Source of the DNA: Acidobacteriota bacterium
Lineage (GTDB): Bacteria > Acidobacteriota > Vicinamibacteria > Vicinamibacterales > UBA2999
DNA: 64,000 nt
Assembly: GCA_963169195.1 (NCBI GenBank)
Contig: CAUJDN010000030.1
Location: 140,943 to 204,942 of the forward strand
Direction: 5' to 3'
Made by a program: the position numbers and the translations under genes. Of this stretch, positions 58,982-64,000 are shown piece after piece. Within the stretch, counting starts at the first letter, position 1. Each line of letters begins with the position of its first letter. Below the pieces are notes generated by a model. It was not told the origin of the DNA and did not search any database. It was given only the letters and a program-made list of their open reading frames with translations.

Positions 58982-59163
58982 AGCGCCGCGCACTGGTTCG
59001 GCACCTGGAAGAGCATGGGTGCGAACTCCTGCGCGAAGGCGCCAATCATTCGATCCACATCAATCGCACCGCCCGCAAGACGTCGGCGGTGCCCCGCCAT
59101 ACCGAGATCAACGACGACCTCGCCAAGAAGATTTGCAAGGATCTCGGCGTTCCGCCTCCATAG
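58978..59163 (+). CDS. hicA: HicA family mRNA-interferase toxin (first module)
   Basis: HicA cleaves mRNA on the ribosome and is held in check by HicB. The 61-residue product begins MKRRALVRHLEEHGCELLRE and has GANHSIHINRTARKTSAVPRH, with the conserved catalytic His, then EINDDLAKKICKDLGV. The GTG start overlaps the hicB stop (GTGA). The order hicB-hicA is the reverse of the E. coli locus. It would stabilise the cassette array. Confidence 0.88.
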   Translation: MKRRALVRHLEEHGCELLREGANHSIHINRTARKTSAVPRHTEINDDLAKKICKDLGVPPP

Positions 59164-59230
59164 CTGGCCTTGCGACCTCCGTGTCGACCACGACCGGCAG
59201 CTCGGTGGTTGCTTTCGTTCCGTATTAGGG

Positions 59231-59341
59231 GACTAACGTTTCGGGTTGAGCCGCGCCGCGCGAGGCCGGATGCCACCGAGCGCGGGAACCCGGCGGGCGC
59301 GCACGCGGCCGCCGGGCGTCGGCTCCAACCCGGGGTTAGAC
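59231..59341 (-). repeat. attC site, 111 bp
   Basis: Boxes GACTAAC (59231-59237) and GTTAGAC (59335-59341) match RYYYAAC/GTTRRRY. Arms GGGTTGAGCCG and CGGCTCCAACCC; the centre is nearly the same as in the 58617 site. Confidence 0.88.
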
Positions 59342-59353
59342 GGCCCCGGATGG

Positions 59354-59932
59354 TCAGAAAGTCCGGCCCACGACCTTGACCTGCACATCGTCTACTAGGG
59401 TCCAACCAGCCGGCTTCCCATCGAGCACAATGCGGACCCACAACTCCACGGTGGGTTCGGCGCTAACCTTGAACATTTCCTTGTCGAAGGTCGGGCACAT
59501 CTCGGCGTCGATGACCTCGCCGTCCACTCGGACGAAGCAGGTCCCTTCAGCCCGGTACTGGAGGTATTCCACGCGGTTGTTCGCATCGACGTTCACGTGC
59601 CCCCATGCGGATGCGCCCTTATAGTACGCCTCCCGCGACAGGCGAGCGATATGGCCGAGTTTTCGGCCAGAGATCGACGTCGCCTGCAGCACGGTGACGG
59701 CGGCCGGCACCAGCGTGCGGTAGACGGTCTGATCGAAGACGAGGTCACGGTCGGTCGGAACCGCCAGTGTCGAGTTGATGGCCAGCGAGAGCTGGGGCTC
59801 CTGCCGCAGCTGAAGCGGCACCGTCGCGCGGAGGCGGGGGCGCCCCTCGCCAGGAAAGATGTCGCTCTCAAAGGAGGAACTTGGCACCTGCCACACACTC
59901 AGCGCCAGCACGAGCAGAGGGGCCAGTCTCAT
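59354..59932 (-). CDS. Secreted hypothetical protein in cassette
   Basis: The 192-residue product has a short signal peptide (LAPLLVLALSVWQVPSSS) and a beta-rich body ending CFVRVDGEVIDAEMCPTFDK, ELWVRIVLDGKPAGWTLVDD. I do not recognise it. Its stop is 12 bases from the 59231 attC, the position expected for a cassette gene in the array direction. ATG-proximal purines AAAGG are absent; it may rely on readthrough from the array promoter. Confidence 0.75.
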   Translation of the reverse strand: MRLAPLLVLALSVWQVPSSSFESDIFPGEGRPRLRATVPLQLRQEPQLSLAINSTLAVPTDRDLVFDQTVYRTLVPAAVTVLQATSISGRKLGHIARLSREAYYKGASAWGHVNVDANNRVEYLQYRAEGTCFVRVDGEVIDAEMCPTFDKEMFKVSAEPTVELWVRIVLDGKPAGWTLVDDVQVKVVGRTF

Positions 59933-59947
59933 CGCATTATGTTGGCC

Positions 59948-60024
59948 GTCTAACGATTGCGGCTCAGCCGCGGCGCCTCTCCGTTCGTGACGCGCGCGCC
60001 GTCGGCTGCAGCCGCGTGTTATGC
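59948..60024 (-). repeat. attC site, 77 bp
   Basis: GTCTAAC (59948-59954) and GTTATGC (60018-60024) bound arms GCGGCTCAGCCGC and GTCGGCTGCAGCCGC; the second arm again has one extra base. Confidence 0.88.
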
Positions 60025-60030
60025 GGACCG

Positions 60031-60601
60031 TCAGCTATTGGCCGCATACCCACCCAGGAATCCAACGGCCGTCGCCCCGGCGTGGAGGATAGGCCACACT
60101 GGCCACGCGGCTGGAAGATACAAGACGCTGAATATCGCGACCAGCGCGGTACAGGCGACCGCGGGGCCGACTGAGCTGATGCCCGGCACGTTGCCTTCCA
60201 AGGCCTCATTCATCTCTCTGGAGGCGAGAACGACTCCGATTAGGTGGCACACACCTGCCGCCGCCAACAAAGGAACGATGCCGACGAAGAAACAGGCGAT
60301 GACTTCAGTCGCGACGCTGATCGCGCCGAGCACCCAGAAACCCGGCCCGCCATCTCGCCCGGCGGCCGCTCCGAAACCCGTGCCCGACATGATTGCCGAG
60401 CCGAGGCCAAGACCGATTGCCAGCAGCCAGAGATTCCCGATCCGAACCCGCTCGAGCCACGATGCCGAACAGGACACCCGGCCCTGGGGGCATCCCGGCA
60501 AGTGCTGCGAGCAGGAGACCGACTGCCAGGAAGAACAGCAGAATGGCGAGGTTTGCGAGGCCAGCAATGTGTTCGGGAAATGCGCCCAAATCTAGGCTCA
60601 T
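60031..60601 (-). pseudogene. Frameshifted multi-span membrane protein in cassette
   Basis: Two overlapping frames together make one membrane protein. The first frame starts MSLDLGAFPEHIAGLANLAI and runs to about GVLFGIVARAG. The second continues RIGNLWLLAIGLGLGSAIMS and keeps four hydrophobic segments to the end. The frame change lies near 60445-60455 and needs one extra base (or two missing). The product is either inactive, a sequencing error, or rescued by frameshifting. The track's separate ORFs (60031 and 60305) are the two halves. Its stop lies 7 bases from the 59948 attC. Confidence 0.65.
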
Positions 60602-60641
60602 TAAGACTCACTCCGATCCGCTGCCGCCAAGTGTCCGTTCC

Positions 60642-60715
60642 GCATAACGCCTGCGGTTCAGCCGCAGCGGCCCAGGATCGCACCGGCTGCTGTCGGCTGC
60701 AACCGCTTGTTGGGC
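60642..60715 (-). repeat. attC site, 74 bp
   Basis: GCATAAC (60642-60648) and GTTGGGC (60709-60715) bound arms GCGGTTCAGCCGC and GTCGGCTGCAACCGC, with one extra base in the second arm. Confidence 0.9.
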
Positions 60716-60723
60716 CGCTTGTT

Positions 60724-61014
60724 TTACGTCCGGCCCACCCAGTAGAAGGGCCGCCGACGCAGATGCATGACGGCGAGAATGCGCAATTCGTCCTGGCGAA
60801 CGGTGTACAGGAGGCCGTACGGGAAGCGCTGGCACAGCCGGCGCCGGATGCTACCTCGGACAATCGAACCGGCGAGCGGGTATGCGACGATCGCCTCGGT
60901 GCAACGCTGCACATCCGTGATGAAGGCGCTGCCGAGACCCGACTGCTCGTGCTCGTAGTAGTGCGCCCCGTCGTTGAGTTCGCGCTCGGCCAACTCGTTG
61001 AACGTGACGCGCAC
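60724..61014 (-). CDS. ParE/RelE family toxin
   Basis: The 96-residue product has the ParE/RelE fold: MRVTFNELAERELNDGAHYY, SIRRRLCQRFPYGLLYTVRQ and LRILAVMHLRRRPFYWVG. It pairs with the upstream antitoxin gene, which ends 3 bases before it. Whether it acts on gyrase (ParE) or mRNA (RelE) cannot be read from the sequence. The two form one cassette, ending 8 bases from attC 60642. Confidence 0.85.
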   Translation of the reverse strand: MRVTFNELAERELNDGAHYYEHEQSGLGSAFITDVQRCTEAIVAYPLAGSIVRGSIRRRLCQRFPYGLLYTVRQDELRILAVMHLRRRPFYWVGRT

Positions 61015-61017
61015 GAT

Positions 61018-61239
61018 CTAGATCCGCGCGCGCGCGTCCCGAAACACGTCGGCAGCGGGGCGAACCGAGAGCGTTCCGGCATCCTGGGCCTCCGCCCGTC
61101 GCTCGGCTTCTTCGGCCCAGATCTCGTCAACCTCGTCCGGTGTGACGTTGTCGAGGCTCTTGAGGAGCCGCTTGGCAAGGCGTGCCCGGCCCTTCGAGTC
61201 GAGCTTGAGTGCTTCGGCCTCAAGATCGTCGATCTTCAT
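61018..61239 (-). CDS. Addiction-module antitoxin (TIGR02574-like)
   Basis: The 73-residue product reads EALKLDSKGRARLAKRLLKSLD and DEIWAEEAERRAEAQDAGTL, the pattern of the addiction-module component family (TIGR02574), which accompanies ParE/RelE toxins. It precedes the toxin, as usual. The gene starts about 70 bases from attC 61313, so the antitoxin-toxin pair is a self-contained cassette. Confidence 0.82.
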   Translation of the reverse strand: MKIDDLEAEALKLDSKGRARLAKRLLKSLDNVTPDEVDEIWAEEAERRAEAQDAGTLSVRPAADVFRDARARI

Positions 61240-61312
61240 GGTTTCATTCTACGCTCGGTGTGGCGAGCATGCCCCGCCGATTCGATTCGGCCCGAATGTC
61301 AATTCGTTGGCG

Positions 61313-61384
61313 GCCCAACGATGCCAAATCAGCCGCGCGCCGACAAGCAGCCCGCGGCGCGTCGGCTGCATTTGGAGGTTAGCC
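61313..61384 (-). repeat. attC site, 72 bp
   Basis: GCCCAAC (61313-61319) and GTTAGCC (61378-61384) bound the site; arms AAATCAGCCG and CGGCTGCATTT. The stop codon of the DUF2442 gene lies inside the GGCTAAC box (minus strand). Confidence 0.88.
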
Positions 61385-61696
61385 CGCCTGTTTCTCGGAT
61401 GGCGTGCCGGCCAATGCCCACCGCCGCGCCATCTCGACCAGGCCCTCTCGATACTTGGGCCAGTCGTGCAGCGTTTCCGGATCGAAATCCGCTCCGGTCG
61501 GCCATTGGATCGCGCCGAACGCGCTGTCGAGTTCGACCCGGTTGAACAGACTGAGGTCACGAAGGGGCCCGAACAACTCGCCCTCTAGGACGGGGCGGAA
61601 ATCGATCGTCTGCTCGGTGCCGTCGTTGAACTGCAGCGCCAAGGTATACGGAGCGACGATCTCGAACCGCTCGACTCGATAGATGGCGTGACCCAT
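61379..61696 (-). CDS. DUF2442 family protein
   Basis: The 105-residue product has YTLALQFNDGTEQTIDFRPV, LEGELFGPLRDLSLFNRVEL and TGADFDPETLHDW, the DUF2442 signature. DUF2442 proteins often sit next to DUF4160 proteins and have been proposed as toxin-antitoxin partners; the role is not established. It starts 12 bases after the DUF4160 gene and its stop codon is embedded in the attC box. Confidence 0.85.
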   Translation of the reverse strand: MGHAIYRVERFEIVAPYTLALQFNDGTEQTIDFRPVLEGELFGPLRDLSLFNRVELDSAFGAIQWPTGADFDPETLHDWPKYREGLVEMARRWALAGTPSEKQAG

Positions 61697-61708
61697 GACG
61701 GTGCTCCT

Positions 61709-61978
61709 TCACTGCAATGGATCAATCTTGCGTGGGGCCTGGCCGGATTGCAAGCGGTGCCACGCCTCCAGGAGTTCCGCGTGATGAATCTCGGCCCACG
61801 CCTCGACCAGTCGCTGCTGCGTGCGGGGCAACGCGCCTCCGATGCACTCAATTGGATCGAGGGCGAATGTTGCCGTCGAGCCCTGGTAGGCGGCGTGGAA
61901 GTGCGGCCGGTGATGCGGCGCGCCCAGTTCCGCGAACATCCGAATGATGATGCCGAAGAAGCGCGAGAGCTCAGGCAT
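61709..61978 (-). CDS. DUF4160 family protein
   Basis: The 89-residue product reads MPELSRFFGIIIRMFAELGA then HHRPHFHAAYQGSTATFALD, the DUF4160 hallmark with its His cluster. It precedes a DUF2442 gene; the pair is common in bacterial genomes and in mobile cassettes, and may form a toxin-antitoxin-like unit. It starts about 40 bases from attC 62016. Confidence 0.85.
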   Translation of the reverse strand: MPELSRFFGIIIRMFAELGAPHHRPHFHAAYQGSTATFALDPIECIGGALPRTQQRLVEAWAEIHHAELLEAWHRLQSGQAPRKIDPLQ

Positions 61979-62015
61979 CCGACGATTGTCGCATGCCGTC
62001 GGCGTTCGTCGGTCG

Positions 62016-62075
62016 GGCTAACGGCTAAGCTCAGCGGCGGCCCGGAGGGGCGTCCGCTGGAGCGCATTGTTGGGC
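62016..62075 (-). repeat. attC site, 60 bp
   Basis: GGCTAAC (62016-62022) and GTTGGGC (62069-62075) bound arms AAGCTCAGCGG and CCGCTGGAGCGCATT. It is one of the short sites and resembles the 63780 site. Confidence 0.85.
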
Positions 62076-62088
62076 GCCGACTTATGCC

Positions 62089-62646
62089 TTATAGCCTCCC
62101 TGCTGCAACCTTCAGAAGCGCGATGATTTTGTCCTTCTGTGAGGACGCGTTGCCCCCGTGGAATGTCACCATCAGGAGGACGCCTTTGCCTTTGATGACG
62201 TACGCTTTCGCCATAGCGTCGTACGTCTTGGGGTTCGTCGTGAACACCGCGCCGTCGCCGATGCCGGGGATCTCCGACGCATCCGGCCCACCTTGCTTCG
62301 CCTCGACGACCACTCTCTGCTTGATTTCATTAGGGCTCAGGCCCCGCGGCCAGACTTTCGACGCGTCCGTGACGATGACACTGAGAGAGGTCTGGCCCCA
62401 CTGGGTGCTTCTTGGTCCCCAGGTGTAAGTGCAGCCGACAGCCATGGGGAGCGCGGTGGTATCGGTAACTCCGCTGCCGATGTTGGCGTTCGGAGCGAGC
62501 GCCTGAATGTCGGCGGACTTCAGGAGGGCGCAGGCATCTTTGGGCATTGCCGCTGCCGCAGCGCTTGCAGAACCGGTAAATTGTAGGCCGGCAATAGCCA
62601 ACGCAACTATGAGAGCCGTCGTCCGGAGTTTCCGACAAGGATTCAT
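62089..62646 (-). CDS. Secreted hypothetical protein in cassette
   Basis: The 185-residue product starts with a signal peptide (TTALIVALAIAGLQFTGSASA) and reads CALLKSADIQALAPNANIGS then AVGCTYTWGPRS, reminiscent of DUF3558-like secreted proteins. I could not assign a function. AAGGAGG lies about 6 bases before the ATG, so it has its own ribosome site. Its stop is 13 bases from the 62016 attC. Confidence 0.75.
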   Translation of the reverse strand: MNPCRKLRTTALIVALAIAGLQFTGSASAAAAAMPKDACALLKSADIQALAPNANIGSGVTDTTALPMAVGCTYTWGPRSTQWGQTSLSVIVTDASKVWPRGLSPNEIKQRVVVEAKQGGPDASEIPGIGDGAVFTTNPKTYDAMAKAYVIKGKGVLLMVTFHGGNASSQKDKIIALLKVAAGRL

Positions 62647-62670
62647 GTCATCCTCCTTAACACCTATAGG

Positions 62671-62712
62671 GCCGCACGCACGGCGCCCAACGCCGCACGC
62701 ACGGCGCCCAAC
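62671..62712. repeat. 21-bp perfect tandem duplication carrying an attC core box
   Basis: GCCGCACGCACGGCGCCCAAC occurs twice head to tail (62671-62691 and 62692-62712). Each copy ends with GCCCAAC, so the adjacent attC has a spare terminal box. This looks like slippage or an imperfect recombination product. Confidence 0.85.
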
Positions 62713-62780
62713 GCCTGCGGTTCAGCCGCGGCGCGCTCAGGATGCCACCGCGCGCCGTCGGCTGCAACCGCTTGTTGGGC
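62706..62780 (-). repeat. attC site, 75 bp
   Basis: GCCCAAC (62706-62712) and GTTGGGC (62774-62780) bound arms GCGGTTCAGCCGCGG and GTCGGCTGCAACCGC. It is nearly identical to the 63248 and 60642 sites. Confidence 0.92.
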
Positions 62781-62793
62781 AGCCGATTGCGGG

Positions 62794-62799
62794 TATACA
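62794..62799 (+). promoter_or_regulatory. -10-like hexamer before hicB (second module)
   Basis: TATACA lies 8 bases before the GTG, with no Shine-Dalgarno. TTGTTG, 16 bases upstream, overlaps the attC box, so the promoter may straddle the site. Confidence 0.45.
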
Positions 62800-62807
62800 G
62801 TACTCTG

Positions 62808-63014
62808 GTGACCTTCACCATCGAGCTGGAGCGCGAAGCTGATGGCCGCTGGCTGGCCGAAGTGCCGACCTTGCTTGGCGTGTTGTGCTACGGGCAGGAC
62901 CGCGATGAGGCGGTGGCCAAAGTCCAAGCTCTCGCCCTCCGAGTCATCGCGGAGCGGCTCGAGCATCGCGAGGCTCCGGCCGAATTTCTGAACGTTACAT
63001 TCCAGGCCGCGTGA
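62808..63014 (+). CDS. hicB: HicB family antitoxin (second module)
   Basis: The 68-residue product starts MTFTIELEREADGRWLAEVP and has GVLCYGQDRDEAVAKVQALALRVIAE, the HicB pattern. It is different in sequence from the first HicB (58760). From the GTG at 62808 it overlaps hicA by 4 bases. As with the first module, the pair is opposite to the array direction and appears leaderless. Confidence 0.87.
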   Translation: MTFTIELEREADGRWLAEVPTLLGVLCYGQDRDEAVAKVQALALRVIAERLEHREAPAEFLNVTFQAA

Positions 63015-63223
63015 GCAACTGGCCCGCGTCCAAGGCTCGTCGAGTTCTGGCGGCCCTGTTGCGACTTGGCTGGACGATCAAGCGCCAATCAGGTTCGCAC
63101 CGGACGCTTGCCCGCGAGGGGTGGGCCGATGTCGTGTTCGCATTTCACGACGACGAAGAAATCGGGCCGAGGATGCTCGCGAGACTGGCCAAGCATACTG
63201 GCCTCCACCCGGAAGATCTGTAA
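63011..63223 (+). CDS. hicA: HicA family mRNA-interferase toxin (second module)
   Basis: The 70-residue product begins MSNWPASKARRVLAALLRLG and has QSGSHRTLAREGWADVVFAF with the conserved His, then EIGPRMLARLAKHTGL. GTG start overlapping the hicB stop. It ends 24 bases before attC 63248. Two distinct HicBA pairs in one array suggest independent acquisition. Confidence 0.87.
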   Translation: MSNWPASKARRVLAALLRLGWTIKRQSGSHRTLAREGWADVVFAFHDDEEIGPRMLARLAKHTGLHPEDL

Positions 63224-63247
63224 GCGCCCGACCGCTCGTATTGGTCG

Positions 63248-63322
63248 GCCCAACGTCCGCGGCTCAGCCGCGGCGTGCTCAGGATGCACCAGCGCGCCGT
63301 CGGCTGCAACCGCCTGTTGGGC
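63248..63322 (-). repeat. attC site, 75 bp
   Basis: GCCCAAC (63248-63254) and GTTGGGC (63316-63322) bound arms GCGGCTCAGCCGCGG and GTCGGCTGCAACCGC, with one extra base in the second arm. Confidence 0.92.
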
Positions 63323-63360
63323 GGCAATGTTGAAGCGTGCAACGACGGTTGGCTTGTCAT

Positions 63361-63699
63361 TCAATGCACGGGGCGAATCGACCTGTTGTCCCAGGCCGTG
63401 GACTGCCAATTTGAGATGATGCCGTTTTCGCCGCATTCCGGGCACTGCCATCGGATCCGTTCATCCGGCCAGACGCGGTACTCGATGATTCCCGAGCATG
63501 GACGACGGCCCAAGCGACGCCGGCATCGGATCGGCGCGATCGCGTCCGTGCGCAGATTCGAGTTGCCGGTGAGTGTCGTAGCGGCCGCCACGATCCTGGT
63601 CTGATATTCCATGTTTCGTCGCGCCGGGCCGGGTACGTCCTTCGGCAATTGCCCTGTGCGCTCATCGATGAAATGACTGAGGTCTGTGACCCACGTCAT
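63361..63699 (-). CDS. Small hypothetical zinc-ribbon-like protein in cassette
   Basis: The 112-residue product begins MTWVTDLSHFIDERTGQLPK and ends with CRRRLGRRPCSGIIEYRVWP, then WQCPECGENGIISNWQSTAWD. The four cysteines in CxnC...CPEC spacing resemble a zinc ribbon, and proteins of this shape occur widely in Acidobacteriota. Function unknown. The track begins 32 codons upstream, but the later ATG fits best. Its stop lies 38 bases from attC 63248. Confidence 0.72.
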   Translation of the reverse strand: MTWVTDLSHFIDERTGQLPKDVPGPARRNMEYQTRIVAAATTLTGNSNLRTDAIAPIRCRRRLGRRPCSGIIEYRVWPDERIRWQCPECGENGIISNWQSTAWDNRSIRPVH

Positions 63700-63779
63700 T
63701 GCTGGTCTTCCTCGAGTCACGGTCTCCCTCGTTCGAATACGACCACCGGTCTTCGTGTCGCCGAGATGCTTCGTTGTCC

Positions 63780-63839
63780 GCCCAACGCGCAGCATCAGCG
63801 GCGGCGCGCAGCGCCGTCCGCTGCATGCTGTTGTTAGCC
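63780..63839 (-). repeat. attC site, 60 bp
   Basis: GCCCAAC (63780-63786) and GTTAGCC (63833-63839) bound arms GCATCAGCGGCGG and CCGCTGCATGC; it resembles the 62016 site. Confidence 0.87.
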
Positions 63840-63846
63840 GGCGTCT

Positions 63847-64000
63847 TCAACTGGCCCTTTCCCCTGCCGGTGCAGCCTGCACCGTTCGCCATACTACCGT
63901 CCACTCCCCCCGTAGACGTGAGAAAACGAGGATGTCGTGCCCCTTCTCGTGATGTCTCGTGCCGTCGAGTTCGTAAACCACATCGAACGGAGTGACCGCC
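63847..64000 (-). CDS. C-terminal part of an NTF2-like (SnoaL/DUF4440-type) protein
   Basis: This ORF is not in the track because its start lies beyond the window. In the minus strand it reads VTPFDVVYELDGTRHHEKGH, then DILVFSRLRGEWTVVWRTVQ and stops after PAGERAS. The pattern of a final strand with WTVVWRT is typical of NTF2-like/DUF4440 proteins. The stop is 8 bases from attC 63780, so it is the next cassette gene. Only about 50 residues are visible. Confidence 0.6.
   Translation of the reverse strand, partial: AVTPFDVVYELDGTRHHEKGHDILVFSRLRGEWTVVWRTVQAAPAGERAS

Larger units (their letters stand above)
56832..63839 (-). mobile_element. Integron gene-cassette array (no integrase in window)
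   Basis: About 7 kb hold eleven attC-like sites (nine well-formed, two decayed) separating small genes. The sites have terminal boxes of the GCCCAAC/GTTGGGC type, inner boxes like GGTTCAGC and GCTGCAACC, a variable centre and one unpaired base in the same arm. Most genes are on the minus strand and their stop lies 0-20 bases from the next attC, so the minus strand is the cassette coding direction. The array would be read from the right, and the attachment site and integrase should lie beyond 64000; none is seen here. The left end is decayed, as expected for the oldest, distal cassettes. Confidence 0.9.

Noticed and set aside
56832-63839. CRISPR array
   Set aside because: Repeats are 46-113 bp, spaced by whole genes of varying length and variable in the centre, with attC-type ends; no cas genes are present.

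Overview
The window is a dense, GC-rich bacterial chromosome segment. Its gene content points to Acidobacteriota, probably a Vicinamibacteria/Luteitalea-like lineage: an Oar-like TonB receptor with a carboxypeptidase-regulatory N-terminus, many secreted TPR proteins, LptD, and several hypothetical proteins of a kind I associate with that phylum. The assignment is an inference from content, not from a marker gene. No rRNA, tRNA or CRISPR array was recognised.

Layout of the housekeeping part (1-56.3 kb). It opens with a + strand run: ileS (3' part), lspA, lgt, a RluD-type pseudouridine synthase and a Nudix ADP-ribose pyrophosphatase. Then lon and a DksA/TraR-type protein (-), a Cys-rich protein, rpmB and ridA (+), and rel (-). 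An outer-membrane block follows: TPR lipoprotein, Oar-like receptor and secreted TPR protein (+), facing a tonB-exbB-exbD-exbD operon (-) behind a near-consensus promoter. The next - strand operon is tgt-yajC-secD-secF-uppP-DUF502-hppA, linking tRNA modification, Sec export, undecaprenyl recycling and a membrane pyrophosphatase. After ddl and a TPR protein come two very small Lys/Ala-rich ORFs, then a HEAT-repeat/cyclophilin lipoprotein coupled to a MenC/NAAAR-like enzyme, and a deoxynucleoside kinase, accD, folC, lptD and two nucleotide-sugar genes (+). The remainder is an M20 peptidase, thiC behind a TPP riboswitch, a pncA-pncB NAD-salvage pair, hrpB, an M23 peptidase, a DUF1326 protein, an M55 aminopeptidase and two GNAT acetyltransferases.

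Accessory part (56.8-64 kb). This stretch has the structure of an integron gene-cassette array. Nine well-formed attC-like sites (60-113 bp, ending in RYYYAAC/GTTRRRY-type boxes, with one unpaired base in the same arm) and two decayed ones separate small cassettes. The cassettes carry an amidohydrolase, two HicBA modules, a ParE-type toxin with its addiction-module antitoxin, a DUF4160/DUF2442 pair, secreted hypotheticals, a frameshifted membrane protein, and at the window edge a partial NTF2-like protein absent from the ORF track. Most cassette genes are on the - strand and end directly at an attC, so the minus strand is the cassette top strand. The attachment site and integrase, if present, should lie beyond base 64000. 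The two HicBA modules are inverted relative to the array. No integrase is visible in the window.

Recurring signals: several genes have a TAnnnT hexamer 6-8 nt before the start codon and no Shine-Dalgarno sequence, which suggests leaderless transcripts. Short GC-rich tandem repeats occupy several intergenic gaps. Two 11-bp palindromes sit at the promoter of the first tiny Lys/Ala-rich ORF.
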